Assembly: GCA_025924495.1 (NCBI GenBank)
Contig: JAICIG010000109.1
Location: 1-19,028, forward strand
From: Pirellulales bacterium
GTDB taxonomy: Bacteria > Planctomycetota > Planctomycetia > Pirellulales > JAICIG01
DNA: 19,028 bases
Direction of reading: 5' to 3'
Of the stretch, positions 1-7,648 are shown one piece after another. A model generated the notes under the pieces. That model worked only from the letters and a program-made list of their open reading frames with translations. It was not told the origin of the DNA and ran no database searches. The position numbers and the translations under genes were made by a program. How positions within the stretch are numbered: the first letter of the stretch is position 1; each line of letters opens with the position of its first letter.

Positions 1-1
1 C

Positions 2-1141
2 TCGGTGCTGAGTTACTTGCGCAAGTACTACATGCACGGCTGGACGTGGCGCAATCTGCTGCGCGATATTCCGAGCATTACCATTCCCGACGATCACGAC
101 GTGTTTCACGGCAACCTGTGGGGCTGTGGCGGCAAGCGGGCGGACATGTCACTTAAGGCCGGCTACGAGCAGCAAGATTCGGGCGGTTACAAGCAGCCGC
201 CGGCATTCGTCAACATGGTGCACCGCACGCAGACCGGCAACCTGCCGCCGCCGGTCGATCCGGCGCCGTGCGACAATGGCATTTCAGTCTACTTCACGTC
301 CCTACGTTATGGACCGCTCGACCTGGCGATCATCGCGGACCGGCAATGGAAGTCGGCGCCCAAGGGGCTGTTGCCCGAAGCCGAGATCGAAAATGGCTGG
401 CCGCAGAACTTGCGTTGGAACGCCAAGACGCAGGCCGATCATCCCGACGCTCAGTTGCTCGGGCCGCGGCAGGAAAAGTTTCTGGCCCGCTGGGTCGACG
501 AGCGTTCGGAGCGAACGCCGTTTAAGATCGTGATTTCGCAAAGTCCCTGGTGCGCTCCGCAGACGTTGCCTCGCGACATCCATCATGACAAAGAGGTGCC
601 AAAGCTGCCCGTGTACAAGCCGGGCGAGTACGCTCCCGACGACGAGCCCAAAGCCGACTTCGACACCAACGGCTGGCCACAGATGAAGCGCAATCTGGCA
701 CTGCGGCTGCTTAAGCGCGCCGGCGCGTTGCACATTACGGGCGACCAGCATCTGGGCAGCACCGGACAATACGGCATCGACGATTATGCCGACGGCCCCT
801 GGTGGATCAGCTCGCCGGCAACGGCCAACACCTGGCCGCGCCGCTGGATGCCGAGCGAAAAAGGACTGAATCATCAGCCGGGAGAGCCCCGCTGTACGGG
901 CGGTTACCAAGACGGCTTCGGCAACAAGATGACGATTCACGCCATCGCCAATCCGCACGACATCGAGCGCCAACCAGCGCGGTTGTTCGATCGCGCTGTC
1001 GGCTACACGATCACCACGTACGACGTCGCCACGAAAACGGCCACACTCGCCAACTGGCCTTATTGGGCCGCGCCCGATCTACCGCCGCCCGACAACAAAC
1101 CGTATCCAGGTTGGCCGATCGAGATTCCGTTGGGAAGATAG
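2..1141 (+). CDS. PhoD-like metallophosphatase, 3' part (5' end outside window)
   Basis: This is probably a phosphodiesterase or phosphomonoesterase of the PhoD / alkaline phosphatase D metallophosphatase superfamily. The frame is open to the left edge of the window. The GTG at position 5 is only the first start-type codon visible, so the real N-terminus, with any signal peptide and the first metal ligands, lies upstream. Counting from that GTG, a metal-site motif DDHDVFHGN is at residues 29-37, a second conserved strand IIADRQW near 108, and the C-terminal ligand motif ITGDQHLGS near 244-252. The spacing of a DDHD and a GDxH motif is typical of PhoD-like enzymes. The gene converges on the hybrid kinase, with 23 bp between the two stop codons. 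Substrate and metal cannot be read from the sequence. Planctomycetes carry many paralogues of this family, so no phoD symbol is assigned. Confidence 0.85.
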   Translation, partial: SVLSYLRKYYMHGWTWRNLLRDIPSITIPDDHDVFHGNLWGCGGKRADMSLKAGYEQQDSGGYKQPPAFVNMVHRTQTGNLPPPVDPAPCDNGISVYFTSLRYGPLDLAIIADRQWKSAPKGLLPEAEIENGWPQNLRWNAKTQADHPDAQLLGPRQEKFLARWVDERSERTPFKIVISQSPWCAPQTLPRDIHHDKEVPKLPVYKPGEYAPDDEPKADFDTNGWPQMKRNLALRLLKRAGALHITGDQHLGSTGQYGIDDYADGPWWISSPATANTWPRRWMPSEKGLNHQPGEPRCTGGYQDGFGNKMTIHAIANPHDIERQPARLFDRAVGYTITTYDVATKTATLANWPYWAAPDLPPPDNKPYPGWPIEIPLGR

Positions 1142-1169
1142 CCGGAATAACGGTCCGGCGTCGACTATC
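1137..1169. terminator. Possible bidirectional hairpin between convergent genes
   Basis: GCCGG (1141-1145) and CCGGC (1155-1159) form a 5-bp stem with a 9-nt loop. It is flanked by outer GATA/TATC arms that overlap the stop codons of the phosphatase and the kinase. There is no T-run on either strand, so a terminator role is inferred only from its position between convergent genes. Confidence 0.25.
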
Positions 1170-3234
1170 GCGGTTTTCCTGCGACGAATGTTTTGGGGGC
1201 CGCAACGAACGTGGTCAATACATCCGGGGCCAGCGGCTTGGTCAGGTGATGGTCGAAGCCCGCCTCGAGCGATCGCTGGCGATCTTCGTCACGGCCATAT
1301 CCGGTAACTGCCGCAATGACGGGCTCCTTGCCATCCGGCCGCTGGCGCAGTCGTCGCACGACTTCATAACCGTCCATCTCCGGCAGGCCGATATCGAGCA
1401 GAATGACTTCCGGGCGGAATGATTGCGCCAAGTCGAGCGCCGCCAAGCCGTCGTGGGCCATCTCGACCTGATGACCAGAGAGCTTGAGCAACAGCGCGGC
1501 GCTTTCCGCGGCGTCGACATTGTCGTCGACGACCAACACGCGGCGACTCGTGGAGTGAGGCTTAGGCGTGTTGACGTTATGTTTGTTTGTCGGCGAGTCA
1601 GCGGCGGCGGGCTCCGAAGCGGCGGGCAGTCGGATGTCAAATTCGCTGCCATGGCCTTTGCCTGCACTCGACGCGGTCACCGATCCGCCGTGCAGTTCGA
1701 CAATGTGTTTGACGAGCGTCAGGCCGATGCCCAAGCCGCCTTGTGAACGCGCCAACGATCGATCGGCTTGAACAAACAGATCGAAAATTCGCGGCAAGAG
1801 TTCCGGCTCGATGCCCACGCCCGAGTCTCGCACGCGAATCAGGACATTATCGCCCTCTCGCTCTCCGCTGAGCCAGATGCGGCCCGCCTTGTCGGTGTAC
1901 TTGGCTGCATTGGCAAGCAGGTTGCAGATTGCCTGCGATAATCGCAACATATCTGCGTTGACCACTAGGGGGCGAGCAGGAAGGGATATCGTCAACTCCT
2001 GTCCCTGCGCGTCGATAAGCGGCTGGGCCGTTTCCACCGCCTGTTCGAATGCCAAAGCGATGTTGATGGGCACTTTGCGCAACTCGATTTTGCCGCGAAT
2101 GGTTCGCGATACGTCGAGCAGGTCGTCAACCAGCCGCACGAGTCGCGCAACTTGCCGCTCGATTAGCTCGCGAGCCTGCCGAACCGGTTCTTCGCTCAAG
2201 CCAGGCGTCTTCATGATCTGTAGGGCGTTCCGCACGGGCGCAAGAGGGTTGCGCAGCTCGTGCGCCAGCATGGCGAGGAAATCGTCTTTCCGACGATTGG
2301 CGTCGCGCAAAGCTTCTTCGGCGCGGCAGCGAACCGCGATCTCTTGCTGCAGAGCCTGGTTTGCTTCGGCCAGTTCTGCGGTGCGTTGCTCAACGCGGCG
2401 CTCGAGATCGGCGTGCGCCTTGCGAAGCGACTCTTCGGCCAGCTTGCGCTCGGTCAGGTCGCGGGTGACTTTGGCAAATCCGCGCAGCTCGCCGCGATCG
2501 TCTCGAATGGCGCTGATAATAACATTGGCCCAAAAGCGCGAACCATCCTTGCGCAGCCGCCACCCTTCATCCTCAAAGCGGCCGGTGGCCGTGGCCGTGC
2601 GCAATTCGTGAGCCGGCCAGTCTCTCTCCAATGCATCCGGCGGATAAAAGCAAGAAAAGTGCTTACCGATGATCTCTTCTTCCCGGTATCCCTTGAGACG
2701 CTGCGCTCCGGGATTCCACGTCGTTACCCGGCCGGTGGGATCGAGCATAAAAATGGCGTAATCGGAGACCGCGTCGACGAGCAGCCGGAATCGCTCTTCG
2801 CTCTCATGGAGCGCCTGCTCGGCCAGTTTCTGCCCGGTCAGATCGCGTGTGATGCTGAGAAAGCCGCGAAGCGTGCCATCGTCGTTCGAAGCCGCCGTCA
2901 GCAGGACGTGCGCCCAAAACCTGCTGCCGTCTTTCCGCGTTCGCCAGTCTTCGTATTCAAAATGCCCCCGGCGTTCTGCTTCTCTTAATTCATACTGTGG
3001 CGCCCCGCGGTTAATTGCTTGGGGCGTAAGAAGCTGGGCGTAATCCTGCCCGATGATTTCGCCGGCCTCGTAGCCATGGAGACGCGCCGCCGCCTCGTTC
3101 CACGCGCTGATGCGACCGGAGGCATCGAGCATAAAACTGGCCTCGGCAGACGTACTCGGCTCGTGGGTCTTTGAGAACTCGGGCGTCTGGCGCTCGGCCG
3201 CCGGCAAGTTGCGTCGCATTTCTGCCATGGTCAT
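1165..3234 (-). CDS. PAS-PAS hybrid sensor histidine kinase with C-terminal receiver
   Basis: A cytoplasmic two-component hybrid: signal sensing by PAS domains, autophosphorylation on His, then transfer to a receiver in the same chain. Domain order in 689 residues: PAS/PAC 1 (about 30-140), PAS/PAC 2 (about 145-265), a coiled-coil connector (265-315), HisKA with H325 in AHELRNP, HATPase with N-box N438/N442, G1 DSGVGI (470-475) and G2 GGLGIGL (499-505), and a REC domain (about 565-680) with acidic pocket VVDDN, phospho-acceptor D614, T644 and K666. No signal peptide or transmembrane segment is visible, so the input is probably intracellular (redox state, gas or a small ligand). There is no HPt domain and no DNA-binding output, so signal must leave through a separate partner that is not in this window. 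The two PAS units are clearly related to each other. The ATG at 3234 has no clear Shine-Dalgarno; ATG codons 3 and 6 are alternatives. Confidence 0.93.
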   Translation of the reverse strand: MTMAEMRRNLPAAERQTPEFSKTHEPSTSAEASFMLDASGRISAWNEAAARLHGYEAGEIIGQDYAQLLTPQAINRGAPQYELREAERRGHFEYEDWRTRKDGSRFWAHVLLTAASNDDGTLRGFLSITRDLTGQKLAEQALHESEERFRLLVDAVSDYAIFMLDPTGRVTTWNPGAQRLKGYREEEIIGKHFSCFYPPDALERDWPAHELRTATATGRFEDEGWRLRKDGSRFWANVIISAIRDDRGELRGFAKVTRDLTERKLAEESLRKAHADLERRVEQRTAELAEANQALQQEIAVRCRAEEALRDANRRKDDFLAMLAHELRNPLAPVRNALQIMKTPGLSEEPVRQARELIERQVARLVRLVDDLLDVSRTIRGKIELRKVPINIALAFEQAVETAQPLIDAQGQELTISLPARPLVVNADMLRLSQAICNLLANAAKYTDKAGRIWLSGEREGDNVLIRVRDSGVGIEPELLPRIFDLFVQADRSLARSQGGLGIGLTLVKHIVELHGGSVTASSAGKGHGSEFDIRLPAASEPAAADSPTNKHNVNTPKPHSTSRRVLVVDDNVDAAESAALLLKLSGHQVEMAHDGLAALDLAQSFRPEVILLDIGLPEMDGYEVVRRLRQRPDGKEPVIAAVTGYGRDEDRQRSLEAGFDHHLTKPLAPDVLTTFVAAPKTFVAGKPR

Positions 3235-3654
3235 TCAATGCGGTTCGAGCATCCATGCTCGGCTTTGAAAAAATCCACGCGTTTGCAATTTGCAATTATC
3301 GCGGTCGGGGCGGACGCTTGGCCGTAACGTCCCGTTACCCCTAGGACCACGCGCTCTGAGCTGGCAATCGCGCCGTTGCAGATTTCCGAAAGGCGCAACC
3401 TTGAGATTCCAATTCAAGGCGGCACGCGGCCAAGTTCCCAGGATCCTAGGCGAGCGTCGCCATCGTGCGGTCGGTGCGTCCATTTCCCGGTCGCGCACGA
3501 GCACACCCCCACTTGGCTATTTTAACATGGAAATAAGCCCGAAAACACCCGCCGCGTGGCCGGACCGAGCCGACAAACTCCGCTTGGATAGGCGCCCTAC
3601 TGGCCTCTAGCTAGCACCGCCGCCATTGTGAAAAAGCATAAAACAGCAACGAAT
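3235..3654. other. Non-coding spacer upstream of the kinase
   Basis: No convincing gene in about 420 bp. It must hold the kinase promoter (minus strand), but no hexamer pair stands out. Short open frames here are Arg/Pro/Ser-rich and unlike proteins. A short direct repeat (TTGCAAATTGCAAA read on the minus strand, near 3283-3296) lies about 50-60 bp upstream of the kinase start and could be a regulator site. Confidence 0.5.
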
Positions 3655-3737
3655 GCGGTAAAGTGCTACCGCGAGGCCGCTCCAAGTAGTGCATGCCTCG
3701 CCATCTTATTGAGCCTTCTTTTGACCCCAAGTCGGGG
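3655..3737. repeat. Run of short inverted repeats
   Basis: Three stem-capable inverted repeats lie nearly back to back: GCGGTA/TACCGC (3655-3660 with 3667-3672, 6-nt loop), GCGAGGC/GCCTCGC (3671-3677 with 3695-3701, 17-nt loop) and CCCC/GGGG (3725-3728 with 3734-3737, 5-nt loop). Together with the two hairpins at 3784-3826 this gives five potential stems in about 175 bp, much denser than in other spacers of the window. It could be part of a structured RNA, a protein-binding region, or the remnant of an acquired element. Confidence 0.45.
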
Positions 3738-3763
3738 CGTGTTCAATCTGCCTAGTTTCCGGA

Positions 3764-3769
3764 TATGAT
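3764..3769 (+). promoter_or_regulatory. Candidate -10 box (TATGAT)
   Basis: TATGAT is one mismatch from the TATAAT consensus and lies in a locally A/T-rich patch just before the hairpin pair at 3784-3834. A -35 box at the right spacing is poor (GTTCAA/TTCAAT near 3741-3747). If used, it would start a transcript near 3776 that runs directly into the two hairpins. Inferred only. Confidence 0.3.
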
Positions 3770-3775
3770 AGACTT

Positions 3776-3834
3776 GTTGCTTTCGGGCAGTGCTGCCCGG
3801 ATGAACCGCCTGCCCCGCTTCGCGGGCTTTTTTA
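3776..3834 (+). ncRNA. Candidate short structured RNA or attenuator leader
   Basis: From a predicted start near 3776 the sequence forms a 7-bp stem, CGGGCAG/CTGCCCG (3784-3790 with 3793-3799), then a second GC-rich stem followed by seven T. The result would be an RNA of roughly 60 nt that ends 25 bp before the 64-residue ORF at 3859. Either it is a free-standing small RNA, or it is the leader of that ORF with an attenuator. The family is not recognised and the boundaries are inferred from the promoter-like and terminator-like signals. Confidence 0.35.
3812..3834 (+). terminator. Rho-independent terminator-like hairpin
   Basis: The stem CCCGC/GCGGG (3814-3818 with 3822-3826) has a TTC loop and is followed, after one C, by a TTTTTT run (3828-3833). 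This is the clearest intrinsic-terminator signature in the window and acts on the plus strand. No recognised plus-strand gene lies upstream of it. It therefore terminates either the candidate small RNA or a leader transcript entering the 64-residue ORF. Confidence 0.6.
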
Positions 3835-3858
3835 TCTGTCAGCCATGAAGGCCGTGCA

Positions 3859-4053
3859 ATGGACCCCCGGGAAATCGAAGATCTGATTGCCCGCATCGAA
3901 CGCCTCAAGGTCAAACAGGCTGAAATCGAGGCAATGCAACGGCAGATGGCCGACAACGTCGGTAGCGTGCAAAGGGCGATTGATGCGGAAGCCGCGATGA
4001 TGCAGAGAATCAGGCTTGGTCCGGTTACGCCAGACGCCTCTGATACTGCCTGA
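3859..4053 (+). CDS. Small coiled-coil protein of unknown function (64 aa)
   Basis: I do not recognise this protein. It begins MDPREIEDLIARIERLK and is an almost continuous charged amphipathic helix with heptad-like I/L/M spacing to about residue 50, ending in a short Pro/Thr/Ala tail. There is no signal peptide or membrane segment, so it is probably a cytoplasmic oligomer. An AAGG seven bases before the ATG is a fair ribosome-binding site. Codon choice and amino-acid pattern look coding on this strand, whereas the antisense frame does not. It stands alone between two minus-strand genes, directly behind a terminator-like hairpin, and converges on the methyltransferase-like gene. It might be the protein part of a small acquired cassette; an antitoxin or phage-type small protein is possible but unproven. 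Confidence 0.55.
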   Translation: MDPREIEDLIARIERLKVKQAEIEAMQRQMADNVGSVQRAIDAEAAMMQRIRLGPVTPDASDTA

Positions 4054-4133
4054 ACTTTAGCGGCAATACACGGTAAGAGCTCCATCTGGGCGCGGACCAG
4101 AACCGTGGCAGTCCGTGTCTTCTGCCCCAGGCA

Positions 4134-4973
4134 TCACCCTCGCGAGAATTCCAGGGCGCACACGGCGTAAACTCGCGAGCCTTGGTTCCACCGCCAGAAG
4201 CCGGTCAACTGGGCATCCTTGGCGGTCGCCGCAAGTTGCGGGTCGCGCTGGAAAAGATCGAGCAGCACTCGCGGGTTCAGGCCATGAAAGAAATTGCCGC
4301 AAGGCAAGATCTGCTCCAGCAATGCACGCCAATCGGGCTCGTCGGCTGCGGTCAACTCCGCCAGCGTTATGGAGCTGACAAAGTCGGTCGCCAGCAGCGC
4401 GCGGCCGCCCGGCGCCGTCAACCGATGCAGCAGGCGCAAATGAGCGGTGCGAGCGGCGAGAATCCATTCCAGCAGCCGGGGATGCCTGTCGCCGAGAGCG
4501 AGCACGCCGCTATCCAGTAGTTGGCTGATGACGCACGTCGACGCCACCAGTTCAAACGGCCCATCCAATTCGAGCGTCGGACCGCAGGCCGCCAACTCGA
4601 TCGCACGGGCAGTCGCGGCGTCACTGGGCGGTTCGCCTCGCGCCCAGCCAGCGAACTCGCTCCAACATCCGGTCAGATCCACCTCGCCATGCAGGTGCAG
4701 CGCCGCGCCAACGACGCCAGTCTGATGAGACGCGGCGCGCCGCAGGGCCTGTCCATCAATGTCGACCAGGTGCACCTCGCGAAAAGCGCGGCTCAAAACT
4801 GCCAGATCGAGGTCGTTCGCATTACCTGCGCCCAGCACGCAAAGCCGGCCTGGCGGCGAGGGCGCGGCGCGCAATAGCCGCGAGGTAATCTCTCGCCGGT
4901 GGGCGGCGTATGGCGCCCAGCGAGATTGCCCGGCGGAATTACGGCGAGCCTGCTCGGCGAGAAGCCAGTTCAT
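4134..4973 (-). CDS. Divergent SAM-dependent methyltransferase-like protein
   Basis: A 279-residue cytoplasmic protein with a Rossmann-type nucleotide-binding core like class I methyltransferases. Motif I is LCVLGAGNANDLDL (44-57). The acidic residue that would hold the ribose hydroxyls is in VHLVDIDG (67-74). A motif IV-like strand FELVASTCVISQLL spans 140-153, and a motif VI-like turn is APGGRALLATD (187-197). Most methyltransferases have GxGxG at motif I; here GAGNAND replaces it, so SAM binding is likely but not certain. The N-terminal 40 residues are basic and helical. It follows the HEAT lipoprotein gene on the same strand after 137 bp, so co-transcription is possible but not shown. The ATG has no Shine-Dalgarno. 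The substrate is unknown. Confidence 0.7.
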   Translation of the reverse strand: MNWLLAEQARRNSAGQSRWAPYAAHRREITSRLLRAAPSPPGRLCVLGAGNANDLDLAVLSRAFREVHLVDIDGQALRRAASHQTGVVGAALHLHGEVDLTGCWSEFAGWARGEPPSDAATARAIELAACGPTLELDGPFELVASTCVISQLLDSGVLALGDRHPRLLEWILAARTAHLRLLHRLTAPGGRALLATDFVSSITLAELTAADEPDWRALLEQILPCGNFFHGLNPRVLLDLFQRDPQLAATAKDAQLTGFWRWNQGSRVYAVCALEFSRG

Positions 4974-5110
4974 GCGTACACGATTGCGAGTGGTGGGGCC
5001 CTAGAAAGACTAATGGATTATCGTGCGCCGCAGGCGCGTTGCCAAATCCAGCGTCGAAACAGCACAAGCCGTTACGGTGGCCCGGCGCAGCAGCCTATTT
5101 CGATGGGCGG

Positions 5111-7507
5111 TTATTTGGTCGCCGGCTCTCCGCCCACTCGACGCAGTTCGCCTTCGCGCCAGCGTTTCCAGCGACTGATGCGTTCGAGCGTGTCGGTCGC
5201 CGGATTGCCGGGCTGTTGCGCGATATCGCGGCCCGCGACCTTCGGCAGGGCCTCAAGCGCCGCAACTTGCACCCCCAAGGAATCGTTAAGCAAGGCAATC
5301 AACGAGTCGGTGTAAATCGGATCGCCAAGCAATCCCATGACGACGGCGGTCCGGCGGCGAATCTCCGGGTCGGCGTCATGCGCCAGCCGCTCCAATTCGA
5401 GCGACCCGCTGGCAGCTCCCAATTGCACCAGGCTTTGGGCCACGGCGAGCCGCAGCTCACGATCGTTGGTCGCCAGCAGCCGCTCTAGCGGCGTTGGATC
5501 GTCAAGCATGCCGACATGCCCCAGAGCGCTCACGGCGGCCAATACCACCGAACGGTACTCGTCCTCCAGCGCGGGCAGAAGCACGGTGGCGTGCTTCGGA
5601 CTGGGAAATGCGGCGAGATGCTCGCAAGCCAGACGTCGGACCTCGCCCGATTCGTGCGTGAGTCCGGCATAGGCCAATCGGATCGTCGGCTCGCGGGGAT
5701 CGTTGGCAACGGCGCGCATCATCGAATTCCAAACCAGCGTATCGCTCTCTCCGGCGCCTAACTCGGCCAATCGCATCACTCCCAGCCACGACAGCGATTT
5801 TACTTCGGCCTGCTCCGCCAACTTCACGGCCGCCTGGCGGCGTTCGAGCGATTCAGATGAGGTCAAGCGATCGAGTGCATCGAACTCCGCGCTGCGCTTG
5901 GCGAGCACGTCACGGAAGATCACATCGGGCAATACGACGCGTCGTTCGAACGTCAGTTTTTCCAAGGCAGCAGGCAGTGCTGGTCCGTATTGGTCCAATT
6001 CGCGCAGGGCCGCTCCCATCGCTCCGCCAGTCGGCGGCGCCTCCTGAATCCGCCTGACGATCTGCTCGAGTTCGCTCAACTGTTCCGGCGTAAACGCTTG
6101 TACCTGCGCAGCTTCATTGGATCCTTGCGCAGTCAACGCGCCATCGTCGAGCGGATGCGTCTCGCCCCAACGTTTGCGGAGGGCGGCCACCATCTCTGTT
6201 CGGCGCTCTGGCGGGGCATCGACGGTAAACTCCGAGCCCGCCGACCAGCGCTCCGCCAACTGCGCCGCCGCCGTTTTGCGCGTCATGTAGCCGCCCTCTT
6301 CAAGCGCTGCCAACAGCACGGGGACGGCTGCTTCCAGCGGCCACTTGCCGAGCGACGCGACCATGGTCTTCTGCACTTCGGTGCTCGGGTCCTTGATAAG
6401 CCGGCGCGCCAACCCAACGCCGCCTGCATCCGCCCAGCGGACGACCGCCTCGGCAGTCGCCTGGCGCACTCGCCACGAATCGTCGTTGGCGGCGGCCCAC
6501 ACCTGTTCGCGCTCCCCGAGCTTGGCCCAAGCTAGAACAACCGCGGCGCGAATGACTTCGGGCTCGTGGTTGAGTTGTCTTAGCGATTGCGTGGCTGCCG
6601 CTTTCTCGAGCCCACCCAGACAGGAGATCGCCGAAAGGCGAACTTCCAACCGAGAGTCGGCCAGCGCGTTGCGGACGCACTCCAGCGCCAGCGGGTGATG
6701 GCGAGTCGCCATGGCCTCCAGGGCGGCGGAGCGTACCCGTTGGTCCTGGTCGGAACGCAAATCGGCTCCGGCGGTGGAAAGAGCCGCTTGTCCGGGCAAC
6801 GTGTATGCTCGGATGGCGGCCAGACGCACATCGACCTCCTGGCTCTTGAGCGCCGCGGCAAACCGTTCGTCGCTGCCGGCATCCACGCGCTCCGCAAGAC
6901 CGTAGAGCAATTCGGCATGCAAGTCGGGCGCATAATTCGCCGTCCCGGTCGGGCCACGGCCCCACTGATCGATCAGCTTCCGCAAATCCTCAGTCGCCGC
7001 AGGCTCGGAGAGCCGTGCGAGCGCTTCCGCCGCCGCACATCGCAAAGGGCGGCGTAATGCAACCATGCCGATCGCCGCAGTTAGTTGAGCACGCCCCCGC
7101 GCGTCGCCCTTTCGCGCCAGACAGATCGCGGCGTTTGTCGAAGTCACCGGGTTGGCGCCCGTCAGCGCGGCGGCAAAATCAGGCTGCTGATCAGCCGGCA
7201 ACGCGAGTAGCGCTTCGAGATCCCCATGCCGCCAACGCGAGCCCGAGGCGGAAGGAAAGGGCGGTTGCGGGGCCAGCGCGGCATTCCAGCCGTCGCGCGC
7301 CAGCGTTGCGTTCGCCGGCGAGGGTGGGTCGCCGCCTGGCGTCGGCGTATGAGGCGACTGCGACTTCGCTTCAGCCGCGGCCAGCGATTGTTCGACGTCT
7401 GGCGAGGCGCCGTTCAACTTCAGCCAGCGGCAGCCCGTCATAGCAGAGGCGAGCAGCAGCGCGCAGCCGACAATCCGGAAACAACAAATCGTTCGGCGGC
7501 TCGTCAC
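5111..7507 (-). CDS. HEAT-repeat lipoprotein (about 798 aa)
   Basis: An exported protein built from HEAT / PBS-lyase-type helical repeats, which usually act as protein-binding scaffolds. The N-terminus has a basic patch, the hydrophobic run CALLLASAM and the lipobox-like MTGC, so Cys 26 is the likely lipidated residue. The repeat units are recognisable by phrases such as DVRLAAIRA, RVRSAALEAMA, EVRLSAISCLG, EVRRLACEHLA and EIRRRTAVVMG. They form two blocks, roughly residues 100-420 and 560-750, joined by a less regular segment. The GTG at 7507 is preferred: AAAAGGA lies ten bases upstream, whereas the in-frame TTG at 7516 sits almost on top of that site. It lies 141 bp downstream of the secreted 521-residue gene on the same strand, suggesting one envelope-associated unit. 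No catalytic motif was seen. Confidence 0.85.
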   Translation of the reverse strand: MTSRRTICCFRIVGCALLLASAMTGCRWLKLNGASPDVEQSLAAAEAKSQSPHTPTPGGDPPSPANATLARDGWNAALAPQPPFPSASGSRWRHGDLEALLALPADQQPDFAAALTGANPVTSTNAAICLARKGDARGRAQLTAAIGMVALRRPLRCAAAEALARLSEPAATEDLRKLIDQWGRGPTGTANYAPDLHAELLYGLAERVDAGSDERFAAALKSQEVDVRLAAIRAYTLPGQAALSTAGADLRSDQDQRVRSAALEAMATRHHPLALECVRNALADSRLEVRLSAISCLGGLEKAAATQSLRQLNHEPEVIRAAVVLAWAKLGEREQVWAAANDDSWRVRQATAEAVVRWADAGGVGLARRLIKDPSTEVQKTMVASLGKWPLEAAVPVLLAALEEGGYMTRKTAAAQLAERWSAGSEFTVDAPPERRTEMVAALRKRWGETHPLDDGALTAQGSNEAAQVQAFTPEQLSELEQIVRRIQEAPPTGGAMGAALRELDQYGPALPAALEKLTFERRVVLPDVIFRDVLAKRSAEFDALDRLTSSESLERRQAAVKLAEQAEVKSLSWLGVMRLAELGAGESDTLVWNSMMRAVANDPREPTIRLAYAGLTHESGEVRRLACEHLAAFPSPKHATVLLPALEDEYRSVVLAAVSALGHVGMLDDPTPLERLLATNDRELRLAVAQSLVQLGAASGSLELERLAHDADPEIRRRTAVVMGLLGDPIYTDSLIALLNDSLGVQVAALEALPKVAGRDIAQQPGNPATDTLERISRWKRWREGELRRVGGEPATK

Positions 7508-7559
7508 GCAGGGCAAATCCTTTTGCCTGAGTTTCTTGGATCTTCCTTGACCGGTCTGT

Positions 7560-7576
7560 GTTCGTCTTAGGCGAAC
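7560..7576. other. Hairpin between the two secreted helical-repeat genes
   Basis: GTTCGTC (7560-7566) and GGCGAAC (7570-7576) can form a 7-bp stem, with one G-U pair, around a TTA loop. There is no T-run on the minus strand, so it is more likely an mRNA-processing or stability stem, or chance, than an intrinsic terminator. Confidence 0.3.
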
Positions 7577-7648
7577 GGTGCAGCCTGAACCCAGCCGCCT
7601 TGAGATGGAAATATGACTAGCGCGTCGCCCCGCCTAAGTCAGGGACGC

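Noticed and set aside
302..973. Minus-strand open frame (223 codons) opposite the PhoD-like gene
   Set aside because: The plus frame carries DDHD and GDQH catalytic motifs; the antisense frame carries none.
3721..3770. tRNA-like T-arm or integrase attachment site (GTTCAATC in a GC-rich setting)
   Set aside because: The flanking five bases on each side do not pair and no acceptor or anticodon arm could be drawn.
3666..4085. Minus-strand open frame (139 codons) opposite the 64-residue coiled-coil ORF
   Set aside because: Its Ser/Ile/Ala/Cys-rich then Arg-rich translation is typical of an antisense shadow; the plus-strand ORF has a ribosome-binding site and a regular helix pattern.
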